Below the pieces are notes generated by a model that made no database searches, was not told the DNA's origin, and was given only the letters and a program-made list of their open reading frames with translations. A stretch of 36,002 nt of DNA from DASWIG01 sp965371445. GTDB lineage: Bacteria; Acidobacteriota; Thermoanaerobaculia; Multivoradales; J023. The position numbers and the translations under genes are program-made. The stretch is taken from contig CBDUYN010000101.1 of NCBI GenBank assembly GCA_965371445.1, forward strand, positions 1 to 36,002, read 5' to 3'. Positions 24,170 to 32,669 of the stretch are shown piece by piece (the stretch's first letter is position 1; every line of letters starts with the position of its first letter).

Positions 24170-25008
24170 AGCTCTACGCCATCGGCGACCTGCACCTCGC
24201 CAACGCGGCCACCCGCGAAGCCCTCGCGGAGCTCCCGGCCCACGGCGAGGACGACCTGATCATCGCCGGCGACGTCGGCGAGTCGCAGGACCAGCTGCGC
24301 TATGCGCTCGACTTGCTCGTGCGGCGATTCCGGCGCCTCTTCTGGGTGCCGGGCAACCACGATCTCTGGACCTCGCACCACGACCCGGAGGGATTGCGCG
24401 GCGAAGCGAAGTACTGCCGCCTGGTCGAGATCTGCCGCTCCTACGGTGTCTTCACCCCCGAGGACCCGTTCGAGCGCTTCCAGGACGAAAGCGGCGAGAC
24501 CTTTCTCGTCACGCCGACGTTTACCCTCTACGACTACAGCTTTCGCCCACCGGAAGTGGCGGCGGAGGACGCCGTCGACTGGGCGGCGGCTTCGGGCGTG
24601 ATCTGTAGCGACGAGGTCGTCCTCCACCCTTCTCCCTATGCGTCGCGTCCCGCCTGGTGCAGGGTCCGGCTCGCCTACACCCGGACCCGTCTCGAGAACG
24701 CCGCGGCGGAGGGGCCGCGGCTCGTCCTCGTCAACCACTGGCCGCTGCGCCAGGACCTTTTCGAGCTGCGGCGGATCCCGCGTTTCAAGATCTGGTGCGG
24801 CACCACGGCGACCGAGGACTGGCACCGCCGCTACCCGGTGGCGGTGGTGGTCTACGGACACCTGCACATCCGCGGCACCCATTTCCGCGACGGCGTGCGC
24901 TTCGAGGAGGTCTCCCTCGGATATCCCCGCGACTGGAACCGCAAATGGGGCGTCGCGACCTATCTGCGGGAGATCCTGCCGCTGCCCAAGACCAGGATGG
25001 CTCACTGA
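24166..25008 (+). CDS. Calcineurin-like metallophosphoesterase
   Basis: The 280-residue product shows the full metallophosphoesterase motif set: GDLHLA near the start, GDVGES, GNHDLW, VNHWPL and YGHLH(IRG). The di-metal site is thus complete. It has no signal peptide. The start is a GTG at 24166 that overlaps the upstream stop as GTGA; the frame is open earlier, but the GDLH motif must lie close to the N-terminus, which fixes this start. Substrate cannot be read from the sequence; relatives include nucleases, nucleotide phosphatases and protein phosphatases. Downstream, pdxH converges 14 bp away. Confidence 0.88.
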   Translation: MKLYAIGDLHLANAATREALAELPAHGEDDLIIAGDVGESQDQLRYALDLLVRRFRRLFWVPGNHDLWTSHHDPEGLRGEAKYCRLVEICRSYGVFTPEDPFERFQDESGETFLVTPTFTLYDYSFRPPEVAAEDAVDWAAASGVICSDEVVLHPSPYASRPAWCRVRLAYTRTRLENAAAEGPRLVLVNHWPLRQDLFELRRIPRFKIWCGTTATEDWHRRYPVAVVVYGHLHIRGTHFRDGVRFEEVSLGYPRDWNRKWGVATYLREILPLPKTRMAH

Positions 25009-25022
25009 TACACCGCGTAGCG

Positions 25023-25613
25023 CTACGGAAAAACCTTGTAGCTGCGCCAGCCGTCGCCCTCTTTCTCGAAGACGGTGCGGTCGTGGAGGCGAAAGATCCC
25101 CTTGACCCAGAGCTCAAAAGCCGAGGGCACGACGCGAAAGCCCGACCAATGGGGCGGACGCGGCACCTTGCCGGGGTAGCGGAGCTTGACCTTGCCGGCG
25201 GCGCTCAGCAATGCCGCGCGCCCCGTCATGGGACGGCTCTGCCGCGAGGCCCAGGCCCCGACCTGCGAGCTGTGGTCGCGGGTGGCGAAGTAGGCGTCGG
25301 CCTCCTCGTCCGCGACCGGCTCGGCCCGGCCCTCGATGCGGATCTGCTTGCCCAGCTCCCGCCAGTAGAAGTTGAGCGAGACGTCGGGGTGGGCGAGGAT
25401 CTCGCGGCCCTTACGGCTCTCGAAGTTGGTGTAGAAGACGAAGCCCCGGCGGTCGAAGGCCTTGAGCAGCACGACGCGCGACGACGGACGGCCGTCGTCG
25501 CCGACCGAGGAGAGCACCATGGCGTTGGGTTCGTCGATGCCGAGGGCCTCGGCCTCTTGGAAGACCTCCTCGAAGAGGGCGAACGGGTCCTTGGCGGGAA
25601 CGGGACGGCTCAC
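25023..25613 (-). CDS. pdxH: Pyridoxamine/pyridoxine 5'-phosphate oxidase
   Basis: PdxH oxidises PNP or PMP to PLP with FMN and oxygen. The 196-residue product contains the family pattern: DPFALFEEVFQEA, PNAMVLSSVGDDGRPSSRVVLLK, FVFYTNFESRKGREI, LNFYWRELGKQIRIEG, SSQVGAWASRQS and the C-terminal PPHWSGFRVVPSAFELW...RLHDR. The end reads WRSYKVFP instead of the usual W-x-x-x-RLxP, a small divergence. The start is uncertain: GTG 25613 sits about 6 nt after GGAG, whereas TTG 25625 overlaps that site. It lies 28 bp after the MshEN gene on the same strand and may be co-transcribed. Use of oxygen implies at least some aerobic life. Confidence 0.92.
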   Translation of the reverse strand: MSRPVPAKDPFALFEEVFQEAEALGIDEPNAMVLSSVGDDGRPSSRVVLLKAFDRRGFVFYTNFESRKGREILAHPDVSLNFYWRELGKQIRIEGRAEPVADEEADAYFATRDHSSQVGAWASRQSRPMTGRAALLSAAGKVKLRYPGKVPRPPHWSGFRVVPSAFELWVKGIFRLHDRTVFEKEGDGWRSYKVFP

Positions 25614-25641
25614 TTGACTCTCCAACCGGGGAGGGTCGCAC

Positions 25642-26898
25642 CTAGAGGATGCGGATCTTGTTCTTCAGGATGTAGACCTCGAAGGCGAGGCCCGCCTTGG
25701 CCGTCAGGTGCCGCAGCTCGGACATGGGAACCCCGGCGACGCCGTCCTCACCGTTGTCGCCGTAGAGGTAGCACACCACCCGCGAGCGCAGGACGACGGG
25801 CAGCACGAGGCAGTCTTTGGGCGCCTTCTCGCCCAGGCCCCGGATCAGCCGCCGGTTGGCCGGGAGCGGCGGGAGAGGAGCCAGCCAGAAGCTCCCGGCG
25901 TCCTTCAGGCCGACGAAGACCGAGGGCTCGTCGAGCGTGGTGACGATGGCGCGTACCCCTTGCGTGACGACGCCGTCGCCCTCGCCCCGCCAGCCGACGA
26001 TCTCGTCCTTGCGCCGGATAAAGAGCGCCCGGCGCCTGAAGTAGGGGGCGCAGTAGGCGAGGAGCACGTCGCCGATCTCGTCGCGGATGTCGGTGTGCTG
26101 CAAGGCGACCGCCGCCGCGTGGAGCCGCTCCTCCGGCGATTCGTCGAGCTTGGCCAGCCCCGCCGTCGGGTCCGGCGGACCCAGGAGCGTCGTCGAGGGC
26201 ACCGTCTCCAGCTCCGATTCGGCAGCCGGACTGGCACCCTCGTAAAGGCGCTCCAACTCGCCGGCGTCGATCTCGACGAACTGGGCCTTGGGGGGTTCCT
26301 CGGGTTCTGCCACCGGCTTCGAAACCTTGACCGGCGTCGCAAGCAGGCTCGCAGGAAGTGGTGCGGGAGCTTTCTCCGGGGGCTTCTCCGCCGGCGGCGC
26401 CTTGGCCTTCGCGGCGGCGGCCCGGCCTTCGAGCCGGCGGGCGAGGCCGCCGAAGCGGGTCGCCTGCGGGATCTGGTAGTAACGCTCCAGGGCGCCGTGG
26501 ATGCGCAGCTCCAGGCCGATCACCGTCCGGGCGAGGCACGAGGACAGCATGCCGATCTCGTCCTCGACCAGGGCGTCGCCCGGATCCGTCGAGGCGAGCA
26601 CCAGGGTGTTGCCCTTACGTTCGATCGGCACGACCTGGTAGCGCCGGGCGATTTTCGGCGGCACGAGGCGGATGACCTCGGGCGGGACGTTCATCAGATC
26701 GTGGCCGGGAGCGGTGCGGGTACCGCGGAACTTGCCGAGAGCTTCGAGGAGAACCTCCTCGCGAATCAGCCCGAGCTCGAGAAGGTTCGTGCCCAGCCGG
26801 CTCCCGGCCAGGTTCTGGATCTCGAGCGCCTTTTTCAGTTGTACCGGTTTGAGCTTGCCTTCGGAGACCAGGTACTCGCCTATGCGCGAGCTGCTCAC
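25642..26898 (-). CDS. MshEN (GspE/PilB N-terminal) domain protein with GAF-like C-terminus
   Basis: The 418-residue protein has two MshEN motifs near the N-terminus: RIGEYLVSEGKLKPVQLKKA and RLGTNLLELGLIREEVLLEA. A beta-alpha part with VVPIERKGNTLVLASTDP follows (to about residue 150). MshEN domains in MshE bind c-di-GMP. A Pro/Ala/Lys-rich linker (about 165-250) leads to a C-terminal domain (about 265-418) resembling GAF folds. The secretion ATPase domain that normally follows MshEN is absent, so this is probably a c-di-GMP-responsive adaptor or regulator (inference). The start is ambiguous: GTG 26898 (MSSSRIGEYL) is preferred over TTG 26910, and it overlaps the stop of a 12-residue upstream mini-frame as GTGA. 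Confidence 0.75.
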   Translation of the reverse strand: MSSSRIGEYLVSEGKLKPVQLKKALEIQNLAGSRLGTNLLELGLIREEVLLEALGKFRGTRTAPGHDLMNVPPEVIRLVPPKIARRYQVVPIERKGNTLVLASTDPGDALVEDEIGMLSSCLARTVIGLELRIHGALERYYQIPQATRFGGLARRLEGRAAAAKAKAPPAEKPPEKAPAPLPASLLATPVKVSKPVAEPEEPPKAQFVEIDAGELERLYEGASPAAESELETVPSTTLLGPPDPTAGLAKLDESPEERLHAAAVALQHTDIRDEIGDVLLAYCAPYFRRRALFIRRKDEIVGWRGEGDGVVTQGVRAIVTTLDEPSVFVGLKDAGSFWLAPLPPLPANRRLIRGLGEKAPKDCLVLPVVLRSRVVCYLYGDNGEDGVAGVPMSELRHLTAKAGLAFEVYILKNKIRIL

Positions 26899-26933
26899 GG
26901 CGTCTTCCAACCTTGTATTTTCTTGGGCCCCAT
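26895..26933 (-). CDS. Possible 12-residue leader peptide
   Basis: ATG 26933 opens a mini-frame (MGPKKIQGWKTP) whose TGA overlaps the GTG start of the MshEN gene as GTGA (26898-26895). The hexamer TAGGAT ends 7 nt before this ATG, matching the leaderless pattern of neighbouring genes. It might couple translation of the main gene; too short to judge by sequence alone. Confidence 0.3.
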   Translation of the reverse strand: MGPKKIQGWKTP

Positions 26934-26940
26934 GAGGGGA

Positions 26941-26946
26941 ATCCTA
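26941..26946 (-). promoter_or_regulatory. -10-like element of the MshEN-pdxH transcript
   Basis: TAGGAT reads leftwards at 26946-26941, 7 nt before the mini-frame ATG at 26933. No clear -35. Confidence 0.3.
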
Positions 26947-26990
26947 TGACATTTGACGACGGTCGTGGGCATCGTGCCGGGCCTCGAGGA

Positions 26991-26996
26991 TAGAAT
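26991..26996 (+). promoter_or_regulatory. -10 element of the methyltransferase gene
   Basis: TAGAAT lies 8 nt before ATG 27005, with no ribosome site between, implying a leaderless transcript. It is divergent from the MshEN promoter 45 bp away. Confidence 0.4.
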
Positions 26997-27004
26997 CTCC
27001 GCCG

Positions 27005-27787
27005 ATGAACGGATCCTCGCCCAAGGACCCCTACTCCCGGCTCCAGTACCGGCGCCTCATCGCCTGGCCGGGACGGATCCGGCGCGAATGGCCGTTGCTC
27101 GAGGACGTGCTCGGCTCGGGGCCGGTACGGCGTGTCCTCGACCTCGGCTGCGGCACGGGCGAGCATACACGGTTCCTGGCCGAGCAGGGCTTCGAGGCGG
27201 TGGGCGTCGACCGCTCCGAGAAGCTGGTCGAGGAGGCCCGCCGCGAGGCGCCGGAGTCCGTCCGCTTCGTGGCTGCCGACCTCGGCACCCTCGACGCCAT
27301 CGAGGATCCGGCCCTCCTCGAGGCGAGCTTCGGCGGCGCCATCTGCCTCGGCAACACCCTGCCGCATCTCACCGAGAGCCGAGCCGTCGAACGGATGTTC
27401 GCGGGGCTCCGGCGCCTCCTCCTGCCGGGAGCGCCGTTGCTCCTCCAGATCTTGAGCTACGAGCGCATCTTCGCCCGCGGCGAGCGCCACCTGCCGCTCA
27501 ACTTCCGCGACGACGAGGACGGCGAGATCGTCTTCCTGCGCCTGATGGAGCTCGGCGACGACGGCTCCGTCGTCTTCTGTCCGACGTCGCTGCGCTTTCG
27601 TCCCGACCGGGAGAGCCCGGTCGAGGTGGTGAGCTCGCGGCGGGTTCCTCTTCGGGGCTGGCGCCTGGGCGAGCTCGAGGAGATGCTCGACGCCGCCGGC
27701 TTTCGGCAGCGCGAGGCCCTGGGGAGCTTCGAGCGCGAGCCCTACGTGGCCGAGGAGTCTCGGGACCTCGTCCTCGTGGCGCGGTGA
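27005..27787 (+). CDS. Class I SAM-dependent methyltransferase
   Basis: The 260-residue product has the Rossmann SAM-binding motif I VLDLGCGTGEHTRFLA, an acidic loop VGVDRSEKLVEEAR (motif II), FVAADLGTLD and the motif GAICLGNTLPHL, as in small-molecule methyltransferases of the Methyltransf_11/25 type. The C-terminal half has a beta-rich insert and ends ESRDLVLVAR. It is cytoplasmic and has no membrane segment. The substrate is unknown. It is transcribed alone from a probable leaderless start; no Shine-Dalgarno precedes ATG 27005. Confidence 0.85.
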   Translation: MNGSSPKDPYSRLQYRRLIAWPGRIRREWPLLEDVLGSGPVRRVLDLGCGTGEHTRFLAEQGFEAVGVDRSEKLVEEARREAPESVRFVAADLGTLDAIEDPALLEASFGGAICLGNTLPHLTESRAVERMFAGLRRLLLPGAPLLLQILSYERIFARGERHLPLNFRDDEDGEIVFLRLMELGDDGSVVFCPTSLRFRPDRESPVEVVSSRRVPLRGWRLGELEEMLDAAGFRQREALGSFEREPYVAEESRDLVLVAR

Positions 27788-27801
27788 TCGGCGTCGACCT
27801 A

Positions 27802-27830
27802 TGCAACCGAACCTTTTCGTGCAACGTGTC
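27802..27830 (+). promoter_or_regulatory. Candidate ECF-sigma-type promoter without a clear gene
   Basis: TGCAACC (27802-27808), a 16-bp spacer with the TTTT tract usual for such promoters, and CGTGTC (27825-27830) resemble an ECF sigma promoter (AAC in the -35 element, CGT in the -10). It reads into a gap with no intact gene. Confidence 0.3.
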
Positions 27831-28216
27831 CCCCTGAGCTGGCGGCAGCGGCCTCGGTACTCCCGGAGCCCCACAAGTGGCAGCGTTGGCCACACCCCGG
27901 GTTCCGTCAAGGCGGCGAGGCTTCCTCAGCGGCAACGACTTGCAGGCAACCGAGGACGCGGACGGCTACCGCCTTGACGACATCGACGGATCGGAGGTAA
28001 TGCGTCCCGCGGGGATGAAAACTCTTCAGGCAGCCCGCTATCCGCGGAGCGAGTGATCGAGTCTTTCGCTCTCCCTGGCTTAGGAAGCGGCATCGGACGA
28101 AAAAAGCGAACGGCTCGAGCCCTTCGTGCACGGAGATTGGTTCGCTTCTCGGGGCGAATGCCGCTTCCTGGGAGAAGAGAGACCATCGACCGACATCACC
28201 CGAGAGGTAGGACGCC

Positions 28217-28492
28217 ATGAACCAACTCACTGCCCCGGCCATAACGCTCACGCTCTCCGCGGCGTGGCATCCCCTGACCGCCCAGGTCGAGACCCCGAAG
28301 AACGCCGTCGCCGTCAAGGCGCCCACCGGAGCCACAATGCGGGTAAGCGTCGCGAGGCAGGTCGCCGGTCGCCACGTCGGTGGCGAGCTACTTACGACGA
28401 TCTACGTCCTCGATTGCGATCACGGAACTCGATGGGGTAGTGGGAAAGCAGCAGATCATAGCGCTGACAGGCCAGTCGAGAGCGGCCTTTAA
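28217..28492 (+). CDS. Small hypothetical protein or gene fragment, 91 residues
   Basis: ATG 28217 follows GAGGTAGG at a usable distance. The first 25 residues (MNQLTAPAITLTLSAAWHPL) are hydrophobic and somewhat signal-peptide-like, though without the usual N-terminal positive charge. The rest (VAVKAPTGATMRVSVARQV, LLTTIYVLDCDHG) shows no known domain. It may be the start of a broken larger gene. Confidence 0.25.
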   Translation: MNQLTAPAITLTLSAAWHPLTAQVETPKNAVAVKAPTGATMRVSVARQVAGRHVGGELLTTIYVLDCDHGTRWGSGKAADHSADRPVESGL

Positions 28493-28535
28493 GACGCCAG
28501 CCTTGGGTTGCTCTGGGAATCCCCGGCCAGCGCAA

Positions 28536-31500
28536 CTACGGCACCGACCGGCTCCACCGGAGCGTATTGCCGGTTTCGAACCCGTCCCGGAACAGCATTT
28601 CAAGGAGGAAAACATCGTCGATGTTTGCTTGGAAGTCTGGCGATTCGCCGGCCAGCACGACAAACGACACTCGCGCCGAGATCGCGCCGGGAGGGACTTC
28701 CACCCAGCTAGATGTGATCACCCACGATCCCCCTGTGTCACCTGCAACACCCGGCGGAGTCGCCGACCCCAACAGGCTTCCTGTACACCCGGCACCATCG
28801 TAGGAGTCCAGCTGGACGCCGGTCAGCGGGTCGCTCCCCAGCCCGTTGGTGATCCTGACCTTGCCGCCCACGAGGTACCCTGTGTCGGCCGTGACTGGCA
28901 CGCACTGCGACACCGAGAAGCTCGCCCATGGGCCGGACTGATTGTTGATCGCGGCCGAGCCTGACGTTGGAGCGCCCGCGGCATCCAGCGAATCGAGGGA
29001 GACCACCCCACCGAGAGGCGCTGCGAGGGTCCACATTCCACCATCGTCGAAGTTGGGGTCTGCCAGTAGGTTAGTGGCGGTTACACTGAACGCACGCACG
29101 AAGTCGTCGCCGCCGGTGCCGTCGCCGTCGCCGTCGAGGGCGTTGCCAACCTCATCGACGATCGACGTGCTGCCACACAAGTGCAGCCGGTACCGTCCTC
29201 GCGGCAGCGAGTAACCGCCATTAACCTTCAAGCGGATAGTATGTTCCGGCGCATCGTAGAGAACCTCATCGACCCCGAGAGCATCGTCCCCAGTGCTGCC
29301 ACCGGCACAGCTCGCCGTGTCGAAGACACCGTCGGTACTGGGACCGATCAGGAGGTAGTTGGCCGGGTTGGTCACGTCCCGCGGATCACTGTCCCCGGAA
29401 GGATCGGACGCGGCCTCGCTCAGTGTGACATAGAGCTGAGTAATGGCGGTCCGGGTACTCTCACTCTCCACGAGATCACCACCGCTGGTCTGCGACACGC
29501 AGTCGACGGCAGTAACGTGCGGCGGAATCGTGTCGATGACATACGGCCCACTGTGTGCCACAGCCCCCCAGTTGCCGGCGCTGTCAGAAGCGCACACATG
29601 GGCGTACCAGGTGCCGCTGGCGAGCGGCTCGCTCACCGCCGTGGTACCGGTGGTTCGCTGCACACCGGCACAGCTCCAGCCGATCTCGGCGGAAAAGGCA
29701 AAATCGTAGCCCGAGATGCCACTAAGATCCGGGGGCGTGGTCCACGAGATCTCGATAGTGTTGTCGCCACTCGGAATGCCCAGTGTGTGGCTCGGGCTCT
29801 CGAGGCCGGACGGAGCACCCGGAGGCGAGCCGTCGATCCAGTAGGGGCCGGAATGCGAGGTCGTGGTGCACTGCCCAGCCGTATCGCAGGTGCGCAGATG
29901 GAAGTAGTGGCTCTGGCCATCGGCCAACGCCCCCGAGCTGGCGGTTCGAGGAGCCCGGCGGTGTTCTATGTCCACACTATCGTCGGGGAGCGTGTCCGGC
30001 GCGGTGTCAAAGAGGATCGAGTAGCCCGAGAGCCCCCCGCAGAAGCTTCCCGTGGCGCCACTCCATTGCATATCGATGGTTTGGCCGCTTGACCAAGTTC
30101 CGATGCTGTGGCTGGTGCTGGAGAGAGTGACCGGGTCCGCCAGGCCCTCGTCGGTGGTGCAGGTGAGGTCGGCCTTGAGGATGGTGCCCTGCTCTCCCAC
30201 CGCCCATACGGTCGAACCGCCCGCCCCCACGTCAAACAGGTCCGTGGTGGTGCCACTGTCTTCGACGGACCAGGTAGCGCCATCGTAGTGGACGATCGTT
30301 CCGCCGAGACCGACCGCAAAGACATCGTTCGCCGAAAGCCCGTGAACGCCAAAGAGATGCTGCCTGGTACCGCTCTCGTGCGTTGTCCAGTCCGTGCCGT
30401 CGTAGTGGAGAACCGTGCCGAAGTCACCAACGATGAAGATCTTCGTGGGGCTGGCACCCCAAACGCCATTCAGGCTGTGGGTGGTGGGGACATCGGGCAC
30501 CTCACTCCAGGTACCATCAAACCAGAGCACGGTTCCACGCTCGCCGACCACCAGCAACCTACCGTCCAGGGGCCACAGATCGAGCAGGTCGCGATCAGGC
30601 CCCCGGTCCAAGACAGACATGCCGTAGCCGTCATACCAATAGGCCATGCCACGGATCCCGACGCCGGTGATATCCGTCGGGCTCGCGCCCCACATCGCCA
30701 TGGGCAAGGGAGAAAGCTCATAGAGCACCTGGTTCCCATTACAACCGGTCGTTTCGAGCGCCACACCGTCGTAGTGGAAGAGCGCCCAGCAGGTCCCTTC
30801 CGACCAGGTGCTGTCCACGTCCTCTACCCAGAGGGCATACTGCCGATCACGAAACGGTCCGGCATGCCACGAGGTCCAGTTGCTGCCGTCATAGCGCAGC
30901 AGCGGGTGCTCGCCGCCCACCAGCACGCCTGTGGTGGCGTACGCGTGCCCGGTTTCGACTCCCTCAACCCGATAGATCCCTGCGGTCGTGGGACTTGGCA
31001 CCTGACTCCACGGACTGTGAGCCTTCTCTCCCAGTCGGACCACGTCAATCCCATCAAGCGGAGAACGGGCGCTACCTGCGGGTGGATCCGTCTGCCGCTC
31101 GAACATCTGAGCGTAAATGCAGATGCCTCCGACGCAACGGTGGTCTGTCCACGCAGCAAGAAGGTGGGTTCCGTTGGCCCCGAGAGCCGGACCGAACTGA
31201 TGGCTGTACGACGTTGCCACGGGGAGCGGCCGCTGCTCTAGCAGCGTTCCTGATTCCGAGACCCGCTGCGCAAAGACATCGGTCAGTCGGTTCTTCGCGG
31301 CGGCCTGCTCAGCCATCCAGGCCACCACAAAGTCGGTGCCGTCGAATGCGACGTTGGGCGGCATCTGCCCCCTTACTCGATCGCCGATCTTGAACGGCAC
31401 AGGATCGAGAACGGTGCCAGTGGTAGACACCCTGGCACCGTACACGCTCGCGTTGTAGAGATCGTTGTTTGGCCGGTAGTCGAACCACACCACCAAGTAG

Positions 31501-32312
31501 GTGCTTTGGCCAAATGCTACCGAGCTATGGTCCTGGCTCAGAAGCGGATCGGCTACCGTGAACCCTCCGGAATCGAGCACGCTCCCGCCCGGTGTGACCC
31601 GTGCGCCGGCAATTTCGAGCCCGTTGCTACCATGTCGGTGCCACACCACGAGGAAGTTGCTGCCGTCGAACGCCGCCCAGGGGTAGAAGCCGTAGCCCAC
31701 GATGAGCCCGTCGGGCCCGTCCAGTACGGTGCCGTCGGGCTCAACGCGCAAAGCGCGGATCGTGTCGCCCGTGTCGCGCCAGGCCACCAGATAGACACCA
31801 CCGCCAAATGCCACGGCAATGGGTCTGGGCTTGGGTTGGCTCACACCACACGGAGTCAGCTGCAGCTCAGTCGGGTCGAGGACCACGCCATCAGGACTCA
31901 CTCTTGCTCCGAAAATCACGTCCTCGCAGGGGTCGGAAGGCGGATCGGCGACCCAGACGACGAGGTGGTTCGTGCCATCAAATGCGGCCGACGGAACTGA
32001 GGTGACATCCAACAGCATGGGGTTGGTCGAAACGGCGATACCTGTCGGGTCCAAGACCGTACCGTCAGGCGCAATGCGACTGCCGGCCACGACGTGCGGA
32101 GTGTTTTCGTCGCCTGGGCCTCTCCAGACCACGAAGAAGTTTGTGCCATCCGATGAGATGGCAGGGCGGCCCCCTATGCCGTCGCGCGTCTGGTTGTCGG
32201 TGACCAGGATGTGGTCACCGACGAGCGCGAGGGAGTCCGCGACTGCTGGAGCGCACACCTGGAACGCTGCAAGCGCGGAGATCAGCAGAAGAAGCCCGGT
32301 GGCCTTCGTCAT
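28536..32312 (-). CDS. Large secreted beta-propeller / Ig-like repeat protein with 'DGFETG' C-terminal tail
   Basis: The 1258-residue product begins with a signal peptide (MTKATGLLLLISALAAF). Residues about 30-410 hold repeats of the type AFDGTNFLVVW...GARVxPDGTVLD, a propeller-like array. Residues about 430-735 hold repeats like GASPTDI..VG..GTxLHYDGTDW, another propeller type. Fibronectin/Ig-like domains follow (about 735-950, SGPYWIDGSPPGAPSG and IDTIPP), then a Big-like region and a carbohydrate-binding-like domain (about 1110-1240). It ends FRDGFETGNTLRWSRS, a tail seen on many secreted proteins of such bacteria and perhaps a sorting signal. Function is unknown; adhesion or surface display is plausible. 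Codon use is less GC-rich than its neighbours. I chose ATG 32312 because the frame upstream lacks signal-peptide character. Confidence 0.8.
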   Translation of the reverse strand: MTKATGLLLLISALAAFQVCAPAVADSLALVGDHILVTDNQTRDGIGGRPAISSDGTNFFVVWRGPGDENTPHVVAGSRIAPDGTVLDPTGIAVSTNPMLLDVTSVPSAAFDGTNHLVVWVADPPSDPCEDVIFGARVSPDGVVLDPTELQLTPCGVSQPKPRPIAVAFGGGVYLVAWRDTGDTIRALRVEPDGTVLDGPDGLIVGYGFYPWAAFDGSNFLVVWHRHGSNGLEIAGARVTPGGSVLDSGGFTVADPLLSQDHSSVAFGQSTYLVVWFDYRPNNDLYNASVYGARVSTTGTVLDPVPFKIGDRVRGQMPPNVAFDGTDFVVAWMAEQAAAKNRLTDVFAQRVSESGTLLEQRPLPVATSYSHQFGPALGANGTHLLAAWTDHRCVGGICIYAQMFERQTDPPAGSARSPLDGIDVVRLGEKAHSPWSQVPSPTTAGIYRVEGVETGHAYATTGVLVGGEHPLLRYDGSNWTSWHAGPFRDRQYALWVEDVDSTWSEGTCWALFHYDGVALETTGCNGNQVLYELSPLPMAMWGASPTDITGVGIRGMAYWYDGYGMSVLDRGPDRDLLDLWPLDGRLLVVGERGTVLWFDGTWSEVPDVPTTHSLNGVWGASPTKIFIVGDFGTVLHYDGTDWTTHESGTRQHLFGVHGLSANDVFAVGLGGTIVHYDGATWSVEDSGTTTDLFDVGAGGSTVWAVGEQGTILKADLTCTTDEGLADPVTLSSTSHSIGTWSSGQTIDMQWSGATGSFCGGLSGYSILFDTAPDTLPDDSVDIEHRRAPRTASSGALADGQSHYFHLRTCDTAGQCTTTSHSGPYWIDGSPPGAPSGLESPSHTLGIPSGDNTIEISWTTPPDLSGISGYDFAFSAEIGWSCAGVQRTTGTTAVSEPLASGTWYAHVCASDSAGNWGAVAHSGPYVIDTIPPHVTAVDCVSQTSGGDLVESESTRTAITQLYVTLSEAASDPSGDSDPRDVTNPANYLLIGPSTDGVFDTASCAGGSTGDDALGVDEVLYDAPEHTIRLKVNGGYSLPRGRYRLHLCGSTSIVDEVGNALDGDGDGTGGDDFVRAFSVTATNLLADPNFDDGGMWTLAAPLGGVVSLDSLDAAGAPTSGSAAINNQSGPWASFSVSQCVPVTADTGYLVGGKVRITNGLGSDPLTGVQLDSYDGAGCTGSLLGSATPPGVAGDTGGSWVITSSWVEVPPGAISARVSFVVLAGESPDFQANIDDVFLLEMLFRDGFETGNTLRWSRSVP

Positions 32313-32669
32313 GACAAGCTCTCGGAGGCAAGCCCTTTGGCAGCCCGGCGGTCTCGAAGTGAGGCGAGGCAATTGCAATTCCACAGCCTACGGCGAGACT
32401 CGAGACGTCGCTACACCCGAAAGGATGGGGTACACCTAGCCCGGTGGGTAGGGCAATACGATGGGGACTGAATTCTCCGCTGACTTCCGAGTTACAGCTT
32501 CCAGGCCAGAGCCTGGAGAGGGTCTTGGCTCGCCTTACGGGTTTCATGGTCGATTCTCGGTCAGTCGGACGGCGGTCCTCCATGACGCGGGCACGCCCGT
32601 GGAGGGTGGGCACGCCCGAGGTGGGGCCGCCGCATGGCACCTCAGAGGGGCACCTCAGAGGGTGCGAGC
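32313..32669. other. Intergenic region of about 355 bp
   Basis: No credible gene. It contains a perfect 10-bp palindrome AATTGCAATT near 32368, a doubled GGGCACGCCCG at about 32590-32622 and the GGCACCTCAGAGG pair listed separately. No clear promoter for the large secreted protein was found. Confidence 0.5.
32636..32661. repeat. Tandem pair GGCACCTCAGAGG
   Basis: Two 13-bp copies at 32636-32648 and 32649-32661. They share the core GGCACCTCAGA with the triplet at 856-899. Both sets lie in non-coding gaps. Confidence 0.7.

Larger units (their letters stand above)
27788..28535. other. Intergenic region of about 750 bp with decayed coding
   Basis: Apart from the ECF-like promoter, I see only fragments. 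A plus-strand frame ending at about 28055 reads like protein at its end (ATEDADGYRLDDIDGSEV and MRPAGMKTLQAARYPRSE) but has no start. A small frame at 28217 is listed separately. Base composition is less GC-rich than the flanking operons. The region looks like the remains of one or more lost genes. Confidence 0.4.
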
